Assembly (NCBI GenBank): GCA_943789475.1
Contig: CALSUG010000009.1
Span: forward strand, 1 to 64,000
Length of the DNA stretch: 64,000 bases
Source: an uncultured Alphaproteobacteria bacterium
Lineage (GTDB): Bacteria; Pseudomonadota; Alphaproteobacteria; Micavibrionales; UBA1664
Direction of reading: 5' to 3'
Positions 27,337-37,700 of the stretch are shown piece after piece (position 1 is the stretch's first letter; every line of letters begins with the position of its first letter). The position numbers and the translations under genes are program-made. The notes beneath the pieces are model-generated. The model saw nothing but the letters and a program-made list of their open reading frames with translations. It was not told the origin of the DNA and searched no databases.

Positions 27337-28112
27337 AACGGTCTTGCGTTATCTGCCTGTGCAAAATCCAACATAAACATAACAACGTCATTATCTTTAT
27401 AATCAACACTAACCTGTGCCAAACGATCCTTGAATGTTCCCTCACTGCCCATAAACAAAGTTTTGAAGGCCTTCATAAGAATTTTCATATCTGTCTTTTC
27501 AAAACCACGGCGCTCTAACCCAACAAGGTTTAATCCGGCCAATCGTGCGCGCTCTCCCATGACCAGACCATATGGAATAACATCATTTTCAACACCTGAC
27601 ATTCCACCAATCATCGCATGATCACCAATACGGCAGAATTGATGTACCGCAGATAATCCGCCGATGACAACATCATTACCGACATGAACATGTCCCGCTA
27701 ATGTCGCATTATTGGCAAACACATTACCGTTTCCGATAACACAATCATGCGCCACATGCGCCCCCACCATAAACAAATTATCATCGCCGATTTGAGTAAG
27801 TGAATTATCACCAACGGTGCCCAGATGAATTGTCACATTTTCACGAATTTTGTTACGCACACCGATACGTAATTTTGTATCTTCGCCATCATATTTTAAA
27901 TCTTGTGGAATAACACCAATCGATGCAAAAGGAAATATTTGGCACCCTTCACCTATATGTGTATCCCCATCGATGACAACATGGGAGTGCAGATTACAAT
28001 TATTACCCAATTTAACCTTTGCACCAATAACACAAAATGGACCAATACTACATCCTTCACCAATTTTAGCAGATGGATCGATAACAGCAGTCGGATGGAT
28101 AGAATTCTTCAT
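27321..28112 (-). CDS. lpxA: UDP-N-acetylglucosamine acyltransferase
   Basis: The 263-residue left-handed beta-helix enzyme adds the first 3-hydroxyacyl chain to UDP-GlcNAc. Hexapeptide repeats run from the N-terminus (SIHPTAVIDPSAKIGEGC) to about residue 185. The catalytic His lies in the VGAHVAHDC block near residue 122, and a helical C-terminal domain follows. It follows fabZ by 76 bases, the one larger gap in this part of the block. Confidence 0.96.
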   Translation of the reverse strand: MKNSIHPTAVIDPSAKIGEGCSIGPFCVIGAKVKLGNNCNLHSHVVIDGDTHIGEGCQIFPFASIGVIPQDLKYDGEDTKLRIGVRNKIRENVTIHLGTVGDNSLTQIGDDNLFMVGAHVAHDCVIGNGNVFANNATLAGHVHVGNDVVIGGLSAVHQFCRIGDHAMIGGMSGVENDVIPYGLVMGERARLAGLNLVGLERRGFEKTDMKILMKAFKTLFMGSEGTFKDRLAQVSVDYKDNDVVMFMLDFAQADNARPLCQPK

Positions 28113-28188
28113 GATAGTTTTATCGGATATTCGTGTGACAAAATAAAGACACCACCCGTTTCAAAAAGTTACACCTAAGAAATCAAGA

Positions 28189-28662
28189 TTATAAATCTGG
28201 TTTAGAACCGTCTTCATTCATGATCATTGCGGTAAAGACCGCCTCAGCATGAACTTTATCATCGACTTTGGCTACACCTTTAAATTTCCAGATTGCACCA
28301 CGGCCTTTGATGATTTCAATATGAATATAAAGTGCATCACCAGGCACGACTGGCTTACGGAATTTTGCTTCTTCAACAGACATAAAGAAAACAATTTTTC
28401 CTTCTGCTTTTTCACCTAGAGTTTTTACAACCAATGAACCAGCGGTTTGTGCCATTGCCTCGACAATTAGCACACCTGGCATAATAGGAAAGCTTGGAAA
28501 ATGTCCTTGAAAATGCGGTTCATTAATTGTCACATTTTTAAGACCTACTGCTGATTTACCCTCAACCAATTCTACTATCCTATCTACAAGTAGAAATGGA
28601 TAGCGATGAGGAATTAATCCCTGAATTTGTTGTACATCAATAATATTATTTGAATCTGTCAT
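28189..28662 (-). CDS. fabZ: 3-hydroxyacyl-ACP dehydratase FabZ
   Basis: The 157-residue hot-dog-fold enzyme dehydrates 3-hydroxyacyl-ACP in fatty-acid synthesis, drawing on the same pool that LpxA and LpxD use. PHRYPFLLVDR, GHFPSFPIMPGV with the catalytic His, and EAMAQTAG with the catalytic Glu are present. Length is normal. No clear ribosome binding site precedes the ATG. The lpxD-fabZ-lpxA order is the standard one. Confidence 0.96.
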   Translation of the reverse strand: MTDSNNIIDVQQIQGLIPHRYPFLLVDRIVELVEGKSAVGLKNVTINEPHFQGHFPSFPIMPGVLIVEAMAQTAGSLVVKTLGEKAEGKIVFFMSVEEAKFRKPVVPGDALYIHIEIIKGRGAIWKFKGVAKVDDKVHAEAVFTAMIMNEDGSKPDL

Positions 28663-28683
28663 AGGGGCAAATATGCGGTTATC

Positions 28684-29643
28684 TTATGATTTTGACAAGA
28701 GTTTTTTTAACCTTGCCATTTCACGCCAATATTCACGAATTGGACGTGCAGGAAAACCCATTAATTTTTGGCCTGCGTCAACATCCTTTGTAACACCCGA
28801 TTGTGCACCGACTTGTGTTCCCATGCCTATTGTTAAATGGCCTGCAACACCTGACTGTCCACCAAACACGCAATAATCACCAACTTCTGTTGAACCCGAG
28901 ATCCCTACCTGTGCCGTAATAACACACCCTTTACCAATTTTCACATTATGAGCAATTTGAACAAGGTTATCAATAATACTTCCCTGTCCAATGATTGTAT
29001 CGGGGCCTGCACCTCGATCTATGCATGTATTTGATCCGATACTGACGTGATCTCCAATCAAAACACGGCCTAATTGTGGAACAGCTACATATCCCGAAGG
29101 GTCAAGCGCAAAACCAAATCCGTCTTGTCCGATTTGCGCACCACTATGAATACGGACATTATCACCAATGATACTATGAGTGATTGTCACATTTGATCCA
29201 ATGTGACAGTTATTACCAATAACGACACCATCACCAATTACACTATTGGCTTCAATCATAACACTGTCACCTATTGTGGCACTATCACTTACGAAACTTG
29301 TGTGATGAACATTACTTTGCCGATCCTCCGCAAATGGATAAAACATCTGCGCTGCTAAAGCATATGATTTATACGGCTTATCCGATACTAAACACACCAT
29401 ACCATCCGGTGCATCATCAACCATATCAGGATGCATTACACATACTCCCGCTTTAGATATAGGAAGTTGTGCTTTATATTTTATATTATCTAAAAAAGTT
29501 AACTGATTAGATTCAGCCTCCGATAAAGATGCCACGTCCAGTATATTCAAATCACCATCACCGACAACTTCACACAACGCTGTTTTCGCAATATCTGCAA
29601 CTGTGAATGGTCCTTTATTTTTATGAAACGTATTATCGACCAA
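28684..29643 (-). CDS. lpxD: UDP-3-O-acylglucosamine N-acyltransferase
   Basis: The 319-residue acyltransferase adds the second 3-hydroxyacyl chain in lipid A synthesis. It has the N-terminal uridine-binding domain (1-100), a left-handed beta helix of hexapeptide repeats (about 105-285) and the DNLVQIAHNVKIG block with the catalytic His. The start is a TTG at 29643, supported by TAAGGA about ten bases upstream; no ATG lies near. The gene begins 4 bases past the skp stop, so a weak start codon may tune its output relative to Skp. Confidence 0.93.
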   Translation of the reverse strand: MVDNTFHKNKGPFTVADIAKTALCEVVGDGDLNILDVASLSEAESNQLTFLDNIKYKAQLPISKAGVCVMHPDMVDDAPDGMVCLVSDKPYKSYALAAQMFYPFAEDRQSNVHHTSFVSDSATIGDSVMIEANSVIGDGVVIGNNCHIGSNVTITHSIIGDNVRIHSGAQIGQDGFGFALDPSGYVAVPQLGRVLIGDHVSIGSNTCIDRGAGPDTIIGQGSIIDNLVQIAHNVKIGKGCVITAQVGISGSTEVGDYCVFGGQSGVAGHLTIGMGTQVGAQSGVTKDVDAGQKLMGFPARPIREYWREMARLKKLLSKS

Positions 29644-29647
29644 TGCG

Positions 29648-30187
29648 TTAATTCCTTACCGATATAGATGACACCTCATCGTTTAACTTTTTCATGACAT
29701 TGTCTGTGATATCAATCTTATCTGAAACAACAAGGACATTCGTATTTGATAAAACTATATCATACTGATTGTCATCTGCTATACCTTCAACAATTTCAAT
29801 AATTTCATCTTTCAATTTTTTCAATGCGCTACCAACAGCTTTATCCATTTTCTGGTTTAGTTCAGCAACCGTTTTCTTACTTTCAAGAACGTTATCTTGA
29901 AAAGCTTTCTGTTTCTTCAAAAAATCATCTTTGCTTTTACCTTTACTGGCTTTAACGAGTGCTCCTTCTAATTTCTTCAAATCTTTTTCAATACTCTCAA
30001 TTTTACCCTGATATTTCTCGCGAAGAGCCACCCCTTGTTTTTGAATCGATCTTGCCGCTTTGGATTTACTCATAAGTTCTTGTGTATCAACAATGACAAT
30101 TGAGATCGGCTCATTGACTTTTTTATCGCTTGCAATGGTGTTCACAGGCATGCATAGCACACCTATTAGTATTAAAATTTTATACAT
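29648..30187 (-). CDS. skp: Skp/OmpH family periplasmic chaperone
   Basis: The 179-residue product has a signal peptide (MYKILILIGVLCMPVNTIAS, cleavage near residue 20) followed by a beta strand IVIVDTQELMSKSKAARS and a long Lys/Glu-rich coiled coil, the plan of Skp/OmpH. The trimer holds unfolded outer-membrane proteins in the periplasm for delivery to BamA, which is encoded directly upstream. AAAAGGAC before the ATG is a good ribosome binding site. Confidence 0.9.
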   Translation of the reverse strand: MYKILILIGVLCMPVNTIASDKKVNEPISIVIVDTQELMSKSKAARSIQKQGVALREKYQGKIESIEKDLKKLEGALVKASKGKSKDDFLKKQKAFQDNVLESKKTVAELNQKMDKAVGSALKKLKDEIIEIVEGIADDNQYDIVLSNTNVLVVSDKIDITDNVMKKLNDEVSSISVRN

Positions 30188-30198
30188 TTTTTGTCCTT

Positions 30199-32496
30199 TT
30201 AAAATCTTGTTCCAAAGTCAAATTTGAAGATTTCATCTTTGTCAAAATCTTCGTCCAAAATTGGTTGTGCAATATCCACACGCACAGGTCCCAATGGTGA
30301 CAGCCAAGATAATCCAACTCCAATGGATGCACGTAGAGAGCTTTCATCAGCAATATCCGCCCCCTTGTCATCAATCCCCCAGATTGTTCCATAATCTGTA
30401 AAGGCATGAAGTTTAATATTCATTTCCTCTGGCAAGCCTGACGGGAAAGTCAACTCACTTGATCCACGATAGAAATAATTACCACCAAGAGAATCATCTG
30501 TTGATGTATCACGTGGTCCTAAACCACCATATTCAAATCCACGCAAAGTGCGACTACCTATAAAAAAACGTTCATTAATTTGAACATTTTCATCCGAATA
30601 ACCTTCAATTGCACCAACCTCAGCCAATGTATTAAATACAACATTTTTCGTTACAGGGTGAAAATATGATCCTCCAGTTTTAGCCGACACGTATTTTGCA
30701 TCTCCACCAAGGCCAGCAAGTTCTGTATTTAACCATAAACGATAGCCGTTCGTTGGATTAATCGTACTATTCAAATTATCATAATTGAGCATTTGAGAAA
30801 TCGCCGATGTCGTACGCTCTCCTTCTTGATCACGAATAAATCGAGACGCGCTTGAATCAACCTTATCAATTTCATTAACTTGAAAACGATACTTTAGTTG
30901 CTGTCTTAATTTCTGTGACAATGGGTATGACATGCGCAATGCTGCCCCCGTTGTTTTTTGATCATAAGAACTCTCGTCCTGCAAATCTTTTGTCACATGG
31001 AATAAATCGACACCCGCTGCTAAATCACGGTTAAAGAAATATGGTTCCGTAAATGACAAATCAAATTCTGTACGTTCTCCCGCCAATGTGGTTCCTAGTA
31101 AAACATCTTGCCCTTTACCGAGGAAGTTGCGCTCACGAATTTTTAAATCAGCCAAAGGACCATCTGAAGTCGAGAAACCTGCCCCAATTGACACTTCACC
31201 TGTTGATTTTTCCTCAACCTCGACATCAATAATTGTTTGATCCGGTGCGGAACCTGGGCGCGGCTTTACAACAACTTTATTAAAGAAGTCCAAGCTTTGT
31301 AAATCCTTCTCAGCTTTTGCAACCTTTGTAGATGAAAATGGATCACCCTCAACAACATCAAATTCACGGCGCAACACCTTATCCAATGTTCTAGAGTTTC
31401 CCTTTATATTAATTTCCTCTACGAAAACACGTTGCGTTTCTTGAGCACGGAATGTCACATCAACCATCGTGTTTGATGACACACGATCAATGTCAGGACG
31501 AATGCGCGCGAACGCATATTGCAAATCGCCTAACTTTTTAGTCAATGCATCAACGCTATCTTCCATATCTTCCGATGAATAATAGTTACCCTCTGATAAC
31601 GTTATGACTTGCGCTAATTCGTCATTATTAACATTACGCAATGCGTTTGCATCAACAGCCACATTACGCACCTTATAACGTTTCCCCTCTTCTACAGTAA
31701 ACGTTATAAAAAATGATTCATTGTCTTGCGATAACTCTGCATTTGATGTCACAACATTAAAATCAACATATCCATTTTTTAGATAATGACGACGTAACAA
31801 TTCCTGATCAAATGACACACGGTCAGGATCATAACGATCATCCGATGATAAGAATCTATACCAACGATCTTCTTTTGAAGAAATAACAGAACGTAAATCC
31901 GCATCTGAAAATTCAGTATTTCCGACAAATTTAATTCCTTTAATCGTACTTTTGGGACCTTCATTAACTTCAAAAACAATATCAATACGATTTTGATCTA
32001 GTTTTATAATTTGTGGTGTAATCTCCGCCGAATACTGACCTGAACGACGATAAAGTTCTTGAATACGGTTAACATCATTACGCACATCGTTACGGATATA
32101 AACAGCACGAGGACGTGTTGAAATTTCTGCGGCCAATGCACCATCTTCCAATTGTTCGTTTCCGTCAAAAACCACACGATTAATTACCGGATTTTCAAGA
32201 ACAGTAACAATCAGATCACGACCATTTTGACGAATATTGACATCTGCAAAAAGCCCCGTTGCATACAAATTTTTCAACGCCTTACTTAGGTCAGCCTGAG
32301 TGTATTCATCACCTGGCTTAATATCCATGTATGATATGATTGTCGATGGGGCAACACGCTCAGAACCTTCAACTGAAATTTGAGTTGCTTGCACTTCTGT
32401 TTCACTTTTACGTTTAAAAGAGAAAAAACTATCCTCCGCATAAATAAAAGACGGAGATAAAGTTAAAATAAGTGCCATTAAAATAATTTTTTTCAT
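30199..32496 (-). CDS. bamA: Outer membrane protein assembly factor BamA
   Basis: This 765-residue protein is the central BAM component that inserts beta-barrel proteins into the outer membrane. A signal peptide (1-20) is followed by five POTRA domains (about 35-420) and a 16-strand barrel in the C-terminal half, which ends in Phe (FDFGTRF) as expected for outer-membrane barrels. Length is normal. It stands between rseP and skp, the usual alphaproteobacterial order. Confidence 0.97.
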   Translation of the reverse strand: MKKIILMALILTLSPSFIYAEDSFFSFKRKSETEVQATQISVEGSERVAPSTIISYMDIKPGDEYTQADLSKALKNLYATGLFADVNIRQNGRDLIVTVLENPVINRVVFDGNEQLEDGALAAEISTRPRAVYIRNDVRNDVNRIQELYRRSGQYSAEITPQIIKLDQNRIDIVFEVNEGPKSTIKGIKFVGNTEFSDADLRSVISSKEDRWYRFLSSDDRYDPDRVSFDQELLRRHYLKNGYVDFNVVTSNAELSQDNESFFITFTVEEGKRYKVRNVAVDANALRNVNNDELAQVITLSEGNYYSSEDMEDSVDALTKKLGDLQYAFARIRPDIDRVSSNTMVDVTFRAQETQRVFVEEINIKGNSRTLDKVLRREFDVVEGDPFSSTKVAKAEKDLQSLDFFNKVVVKPRPGSAPDQTIIDVEVEEKSTGEVSIGAGFSTSDGPLADLKIRERNFLGKGQDVLLGTTLAGERTEFDLSFTEPYFFNRDLAAGVDLFHVTKDLQDESSYDQKTTGAALRMSYPLSQKLRQQLKYRFQVNEIDKVDSSASRFIRDQEGERTTSAISQMLNYDNLNSTINPTNGYRLWLNTELAGLGGDAKYVSAKTGGSYFHPVTKNVVFNTLAEVGAIEGYSDENVQINERFFIGSRTLRGFEYGGLGPRDTSTDDSLGGNYFYRGSSELTFPSGLPEEMNIKLHAFTDYGTIWGIDDKGADIADESSLRASIGVGLSWLSPLGPVRVDIAQPILDEDFDKDEIFKFDFGTRF

Positions 32497-32506
32497 GTCA
32501 TAAACC

Positions 32507-33865
32507 TTACAGGATCATTTGTACGATGTCATTTAAATTTGAAAACGCCATTAAACAAATCAAAAAGGCCATACCAAACTTAAAAGCATAATCCATAACT
32601 CTTTCTGGCATTGGTTTTCTAAACACCGCTTCATAAGCATAAAACACCAAATGACCACCATCTAATAATGGAATCGGGAACAAATTAATTAGTCCCAAAT
32701 TAATCGACAACATAGCAGTGAATGTAATAAGCGCTAAAATTCCATTTTGCGCGGCATCACCTGCAATTGCACCAATACGTACAATTCCACCAAGCTCTGT
32801 TGCAGGACGTGTACCCGTCACAATTTGACCAATCGCCTCCAACGTTCCTGTAACAATAAACCATGTTTCTTGCATGGCCGCCCCTACAGATTGAATTACG
32901 CCATATGCAACTATTTCTTTTTCAGAACTCTCACTTAAAAATATCTGTCCATCAGTTACATTGATGACATTGACGCGAACATCTTGAATATCATCAACAC
33001 CAGACGGTAATCCAATAACGGCATCACGCCCCACGATCTTATTCAAACGTTTTTCAACCTTGCTCGCCGACCATGAGGTAACATCTGTACCATTAATTGT
33101 TTTAACACTGGCCAGATCCATACCTTTTTCCGTGCCCATAATTCCGATCAATCCACGAGAATGAGAAAATCCAAAACGATCTTCAAGGCTTTCCTTTTTC
33201 GGTGTAACACTAATCTGCAACTCTTTGCCATCACGCAAAACGGTTAAATCAAGTGCGCGATCCAGTGAAATAACAACTTGGCGCTGAATATCTGTAAAGC
33301 TTTCAATTTTTTTACCATCAATAGCAATAACACGATCATTCGGTTTCATGCCGGCAACATCCGCTGCACCATCAACAATAATTGCCGACGCAATTGGTGG
33401 ATTAACAGGTTTACCAACGCTCATATACAAACCGGCAAGTAACAAAATCGCAAAAATAAAATTAATCGCAGGTCCTGCAAAAACAATCGCCGCACGCTTC
33501 CATACTGGCTTAGAGAAAAACGCGACTTTACGCTCCTCATCACTCATTACACGTTTGGCATCACCGTCTTTAACCTCATCCGTGTTTTTTGCACTTGCTG
33601 GATCTTGGTCACCAAACATTTGTACATAACCACCAAGGGGAATTAACGATATTTTCCAACGCGTTCCAGCCTTATCAGTAAAACCAAATAATTCTTTACC
33701 AAAACCAATCGAAAATTTTTCAACACGAACACCACACATACGCGCAACGATGTAATGCCCCCATTCGTGCACAAAAACAAGAACGGATAAAACAATAATA
33801 AACGGAATAACAAAACCGATCAGCCCGTCCCATCCAAATGTTAAATATTCCGATATAAATTCCAT
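32507..33865 (-). CDS. rseP: Site-2 intramembrane metalloprotease RseP
   Basis: The 452-residue M50 protease has the zinc motif HEWGHY (His33, Glu34, His37) in the first membrane helix, tandem PDZ regions (about 150-330) and the LDGGH motif in a C-terminal helix. It cuts membrane-spanning anti-sigma factors and cleans up signal peptides. It lies between dxr and bamA with gaps of 2 and 10 bases, so an envelope stress link with BamA is built into one transcript. Confidence 0.96.
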   Translation of the reverse strand: MEFISEYLTFGWDGLIGFVIPFIIVLSVLVFVHEWGHYIVARMCGVRVEKFSIGFGKELFGFTDKAGTRWKISLIPLGGYVQMFGDQDPASAKNTDEVKDGDAKRVMSDEERKVAFFSKPVWKRAAIVFAGPAINFIFAILLLAGLYMSVGKPVNPPIASAIIVDGAADVAGMKPNDRVIAIDGKKIESFTDIQRQVVISLDRALDLTVLRDGKELQISVTPKKESLEDRFGFSHSRGLIGIMGTEKGMDLASVKTINGTDVTSWSASKVEKRLNKIVGRDAVIGLPSGVDDIQDVRVNVINVTDGQIFLSESSEKEIVAYGVIQSVGAAMQETWFIVTGTLEAIGQIVTGTRPATELGGIVRIGAIAGDAAQNGILALITFTAMLSINLGLINLFPIPLLDGGHLVFYAYEAVFRKPMPERVMDYAFKFGMAFLICLMAFSNLNDIVQMIL

Positions 33866-33867
33866 TA

Positions 33868-35007
33868 TTATAATTCCTTAATATATTTGTTGGCTATTTT
33901 ACGCGCTTGCCCATCTAATGCAACAACATCATCGACATTATTAACGGTCATTCGTTGTGTTTTATCTAACGTAAAATCAATCACATCATAAATTTGTGTC
34001 AAACCAATGTTACCATCCAAAAATGTTGCATTTGCGATTTCATTTGAGGCATTAAAGGTAATAGATGCCCCCTGTCCTTCGTCCAATACATCACGAACTA
34101 TCGCCAATGATTTAAATTTATCCGCATCTGGTTCTTCAAATGTTAATTGAGATACTTTGTTAAAATTTAACAAATCACCCGATGTCGCAATACGTTCAGG
34201 CCACCCCAAACAATAAGCAATAGGTGTACGCATGTCGCTTGGTCCCATTTGTGATAGAATCGATCCATCACAATATTCAACCATAGAATGAATAAGCGAT
34301 TGCGGATGCATAATCACATCAATCTTATCCGATGGCATATCAAACAAATAATGCGCTTCAATCACTTCTAACGCTTTATTCATTAACGTCGCACTGTCGA
34401 CAGATATTTTTGCCCCCATTGACCATGTTGGATGCGCCACGGCTTGCTCAACTGTTGCATTAACCATTGTGTTCCAAGGTTTATTAAGGAAGGGTCCACC
34501 TGATGCAGTAATGATCAATCGATTAATGTGATCGCGTTGTGACTTGTCAAAAACTTGATAAATTGCGTTATGTTCACTGTCGACTGGCAACAATTTTGCA
34601 CCTGATGCACGCACAGCATTCATCATTAAATCACCTGCAGCCACCAAGCATTCCTTGGATGCAAATGCGACTTGGTTTCCATTTTTAATGGCATTTAATG
34701 TTGGGACAAGCCCTACAACACCAACAATAGCGGCCACACAAACATCAACAGATATCGATCCAGCCTCGGCAACACTCACAATTTCAACATTGGGGCATGC
34801 TTGTGCAAATTGGTCATGTTTATCCTCATTTGCAATAGCCACATATTGAGGATTAAATTCCTGCGTAAGTGTAATTAATTTTTCAACATTTGATCCCGCG
34901 GTTAAATACACAACATCAAATTTATCTTTGTGATGACGAATCAAATCTAACGTACTGTCTCCAATTGATCCTGTTGCACCCAATATGCCAATCGTTTTTA
35001 CGGCCAT
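33868..35007 (-). CDS. dxr: 1-deoxy-D-xylulose 5-phosphate reductoisomerase
   Basis: The 379-residue enzyme makes MEP from DXP with NADPH, the first committed step of the non-mevalonate pathway. It has the nucleotide-binding GATGSIGDSTLDL, the metal-binding DSEHNAI, the ITASGGPF loop and the MGAKISVDSATLMNK block. ispG at 16315 encodes a later step. It overlaps cdsA by 10 bases. Confidence 0.97.
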   Translation of the reverse strand: MAVKTIGILGATGSIGDSTLDLIRHHKDKFDVVYLTAGSNVEKLITLTQEFNPQYVAIANEDKHDQFAQACPNVEIVSVAEAGSISVDVCVAAIVGVVGLVPTLNAIKNGNQVAFASKECLVAAGDLMMNAVRASGAKLLPVDSEHNAIYQVFDKSQRDHINRLIITASGGPFLNKPWNTMVNATVEQAVAHPTWSMGAKISVDSATLMNKALEVIEAHYLFDMPSDKIDVIMHPQSLIHSMVEYCDGSILSQMGPSDMRTPIAYCLGWPERIATSGDLLNFNKVSQLTFEEPDADKFKSLAIVRDVLDEGQGASITFNASNEIANATFLDGNIGLTQIYDVIDFTLDKTQRMTVNNVDDVVALDGQARKIANKYIKEL

Positions 35008-35630
35008 AAGACAACCTTAAATTCGCTCAGCACCCAAAACACAACAATCACCAACATCAATGCATCGACCCGATCCAAAACACCACCATGTCCTGGGATA
35101 ATATTGCCTGTATCCTTCACACCAACACGACGTTTTAGGTACGAAATAGATACATCTCCGATTTGACCAATTAAACCAATCATGACGCCAACAATCATCG
35201 CTGTATCATAATGAGGCGCCAAATAAAGTCCCATAACAACCGATGGCACAAGACACGCACCGACCAAACCCGCAATTGTTTTATTTGGACTAATCTTAGG
35301 CGCAAGTTTTGGCCCACCGATTATTTTACCAAATATATATCCTCCAATATCACTACCCCATACAGATAACATCAAAAACAGCAAAACACTGAGCGGTAAT
35401 GATATCAACGCAATAAACGCGATGGCGCAATATACAGCGGCAAATGCTGTCAAACCGTATTTAACACCTAATTGACGTTCTAACTTTGCAATCATAACAA
35501 ATTCATAAAACGCGATAAGCATAACCAAGGCGGCAAAAGCCTTTAATAAAAATCCACCAATCCAAAATACCAACAAAACCAATGGTGCCAAAAACAAAAT
35601 CGACAATGTCCGTTGCATAAAACTGCTCAT
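34998..35630 (-). CDS. cdsA: Phosphatidate cytidylyltransferase, short form
   Basis: The membrane enzyme makes CDP-diacylglycerol for phospholipid synthesis. The signature YLKRRVGVKDTGNIIPGHGG, with the DR that follows, is complete. At 210 residues it is about 60 shorter than most CdsA proteins: the N-terminal helices are reduced, and six or so helices remain. Short forms occur in AT-rich alphaproteobacteria. It sits between uppS and dxr with tight spacing. Confidence 0.95.
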   Translation of the reverse strand: MSSFMQRTLSILFLAPLVLLVFWIGGFLLKAFAALVMLIAFYEFVMIAKLERQLGVKYGLTAFAAVYCAIAFIALISLPLSVLLFLMLSVWGSDIGGYIFGKIIGGPKLAPKISPNKTIAGLVGACLVPSVVMGLYLAPHYDTAMIVGVMIGLIGQIGDVSISYLKRRVGVKDTGNIIPGHGGVLDRVDALMLVIVVFWVLSEFKVVLWP

Positions 35631-35631
35631 G

Positions 35632-36324
35632 TTAATTACTTTCTACGCGACCATAACGACGGTCACGGTTTTGATATTCTGAAATAGCCTTATTCAATTC
35701 ATCCGTTGAAAAATCAGGCCACAACACGTCACTAAAGACAAATTCAGTATAGGCACATTGCCACAATAGAAAATTACTAATGCGCATTTCGCCCGATGTT
35801 CGTATTAAAACATCTGGATCAGGAATATCTGTAGTAAACAACATATTCGAAAATGTTTCTTCATCTATTAGATTACCGAGCTTAACCGCGTCATTAACAG
35901 CCTTTAATATCTCCTGACGGCCACCATAATCCAACGCAACATTCAAATTTAATCCTGTATTGTCGGCGGTCATGCCCTCTACATTTTCAATCATTTTGAC
36001 AATATCATCTGACAAACGATCTCGTGCGCCGATAACACGCAAACGAACGTTGTTTTTATGAAGGTCGGCCGCTTCTGATTTTAAAAACACACGCAACAAC
36101 CCCATAAGATCGTTAATTTCATCTTCTGGGCGTGACCAATTTTCCGTTGAAAATGCATAAAGAGTTAAATATTCAATACCAATTTTACCGGCATGACGAA
36201 CAATGGCCTTGGTCGTATCCACACCCTTTTTATGCCCCATAGTACGAGGAAGACGACGAGCCTTCGCCCATCGTCCATTTCCATCCATAATAATGGCAAC
36301 GTGTTTTGGTAGCAAATCGGTCAT
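35632..36324 (-). CDS. uppS: Undecaprenyl diphosphate synthase
   Basis: The 230-residue cis-prenyltransferase makes the C55 lipid carrier for peptidoglycan and other wall polymers from FPP and IPP. IIMDGNGRWAK holds the catalytic Asp, LYAFSTENWSRP and RTSGEMRISNFLLWQ are intact. The start overlaps the frr stop by one base and the stop lies 1 base before cdsA. Confidence 0.97.
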   Translation of the reverse strand: MTDLLPKHVAIIMDGNGRWAKARRLPRTMGHKKGVDTTKAIVRHAGKIGIEYLTLYAFSTENWSRPEDEINDLMGLLRVFLKSEAADLHKNNVRLRVIGARDRLSDDIVKMIENVEGMTADNTGLNLNVALDYGGRQEILKAVNDAVKLGNLIDEETFSNMLFTTDIPDPDVLIRTSGEMRISNFLLWQCAYTEFVFSDVLWPDFSTDELNKAISEYQNRDRRYGRVESN

Positions 36325-36869
36325 TAAACCGCCATGATGTCCGCTTCTTTATCAGACAGTAGACTATCAATCTGTTTGATATGATCATCAGTCAATTTTT
36401 GAACATCATCTGATTGGCGTTTTGCATCGTCTTCTGGTAAATCATCATTCGCCTTGATTTGATCCATACCATCTTTACGAACATTACGAATGGCAATACG
36501 TGCAGTTTCCGAATATTTACCTGCCACTTTTGTAAGTTCTTTACGGCGTTCTTCGTTTAGTTCTGGCATTGGAATACGAATTAACGTTCCTTCCGCCATT
36601 GGATTCAAACCCAAACCTGAATTACGAATGGCCTTTTCAACCGCAGGTGTATTCCCACCATCCCAAACTTGAACAGTCAACAAACGTGGTTCAGGAACCG
36701 ACACAGAACCAACCTGATTCAACGGCATTTTTGATCCATAAACATCAACGACAACTGTATCTAATAATGATGTTGATGCACGCCCCGCACGCAATCCACC
36801 AAATTCTGCCTTAAGTGCGTCCACGGCACCTGTCATTCTTTTTTCAATATCTGCTTTATTTAACGCCAT
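36324..36869 (-). CDS. frr: Ribosome recycling factor
   Basis: This 181-residue factor splits post-termination ribosomes with EF-G. It shows [40 protein letters not shown] and the C-terminal three-helix bundle. Length is within a few residues of the family mean. It lies 15 bases after pyrH and overlaps uppS by one base. Confidence 0.97.
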   Translation of the reverse strand: MALNKADIEKRMTGAVDALKAEFGGLRAGRASTSLLDTVVVDVYGSKMPLNQVGSVSVPEPRLLTVQVWDGGNTPAVEKAIRNSGLGLNPMAEGTLIRIPMPELNEERRKELTKVAGKYSETARIAIRNVRKDGMDQIKANDDLPEDDAKRQSDDVQKLTDDHIKQIDSLLSDKEADIMAV

Positions 36870-36884
36870 TATATTTTCTCCTCA

Positions 36885-37604
36885 TTATCCTTCAACAACC
36901 GTGCATTTCGCATTACCAGTCATTACATTTTTAAAATTACCGTCTTCTAAAATTGAGAATACAACAATCGGCACATTATTTTCACGCGCCAATGAAATTG
37001 CCGTTGCATCCATAACTTTCAAATCTTTTGTCAAGACATCCATATACGAAATATGATCGAAATGTGTCGCGTTTTCATCCTTTTTCGGATCTGCGGAATA
37101 CACACCGTCAACCTTCGTTGCCTTAAACAAAGCATCACAATCCATTTCGGATGCACGCAATGCAGCGGTCGTATCGGATGTAAAATATGGATTACCAGTT
37201 CCTGCAGAGAAAATTACAACACGCCCCTTTTCCATGTGACGCATGGCTTTACGACGAATATATGGTTCGCAAATCGCATCCATACGCAGTGCCGATTGAA
37301 CCCGTGTTGGTACGCCTAGTTGTTCTAATGCATTTTGAAGTGCAAGCGCGTTAATCGCAATTCCCAACATCCCCATATAATCCGCCGTTGTACGATCCAT
37401 TCCTTGTGATGCACCAGACACCCCACGGAAAATGTTCCCTGCCCCAACGACAACACAAACCTCTATTCCCGTATCACGTACATCCTTAATATCTGCGGCA
37501 ACGCGTTGCACCGTGTTTGGATCAAGGCCAAATTCTTGATCACCCATCAAGACTTCACCAGACATTTTAAGAAGAACACGTTTATACGGAAGCGGATTTG
37601 CCAT
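36885..37604 (-). CDS. pyrH: UMP kinase
   Basis: The 239-residue hexameric kinase phosphorylates UMP to UDP. It has the amino-acid kinase fold signatures [13 protein letters not shown] at the start, GAGNIFRG and [10 protein letters not shown]. Its 5' side carries a 9-bp inverted repeat (37643-37674) that may control readthrough from the genes upstream. Confidence 0.97.
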   Translation of the reverse strand: MANPLPYKRVLLKMSGEVLMGDQEFGLDPNTVQRVAADIKDVRDTGIEVCVVVGAGNIFRGVSGASQGMDRTTADYMGMLGIAINALALQNALEQLGVPTRVQSALRMDAICEPYIRRKAMRHMEKGRVVIFSAGTGNPYFTSDTTAALRASEMDCDALFKATKVDGVYSADPKKDENATHFDHISYMDVLTKDLKVMDATAISLARENNVPIVVFSILEDGNFKNVMTGNAKCTVVEG

Positions 37605-37642
37605 TATTTTTCTTTCCTATGATTTAAACTCCCCATGTAATA

Positions 37643-37674
37643 ACAGCCACCAAACATTTACGCAAGGTGGCTGT
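37643..37674. repeat. Perfect 9-bp inverted repeat in the pyrH leader
   Basis: ACAGCCACC at 37643-37651 and GGTGGCTGT at 37666-37674 enclose a 14-base loop in the 96-base gap before pyrH. On the transcribed strand only TATTA follows, so it is a poor terminator. A leader hairpin or an RNA-processing site between tsf and pyrH fits better. Confidence 0.5.
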
Positions 37675-37700
37675 CAAAATTGATAAACAGATAATATTAA

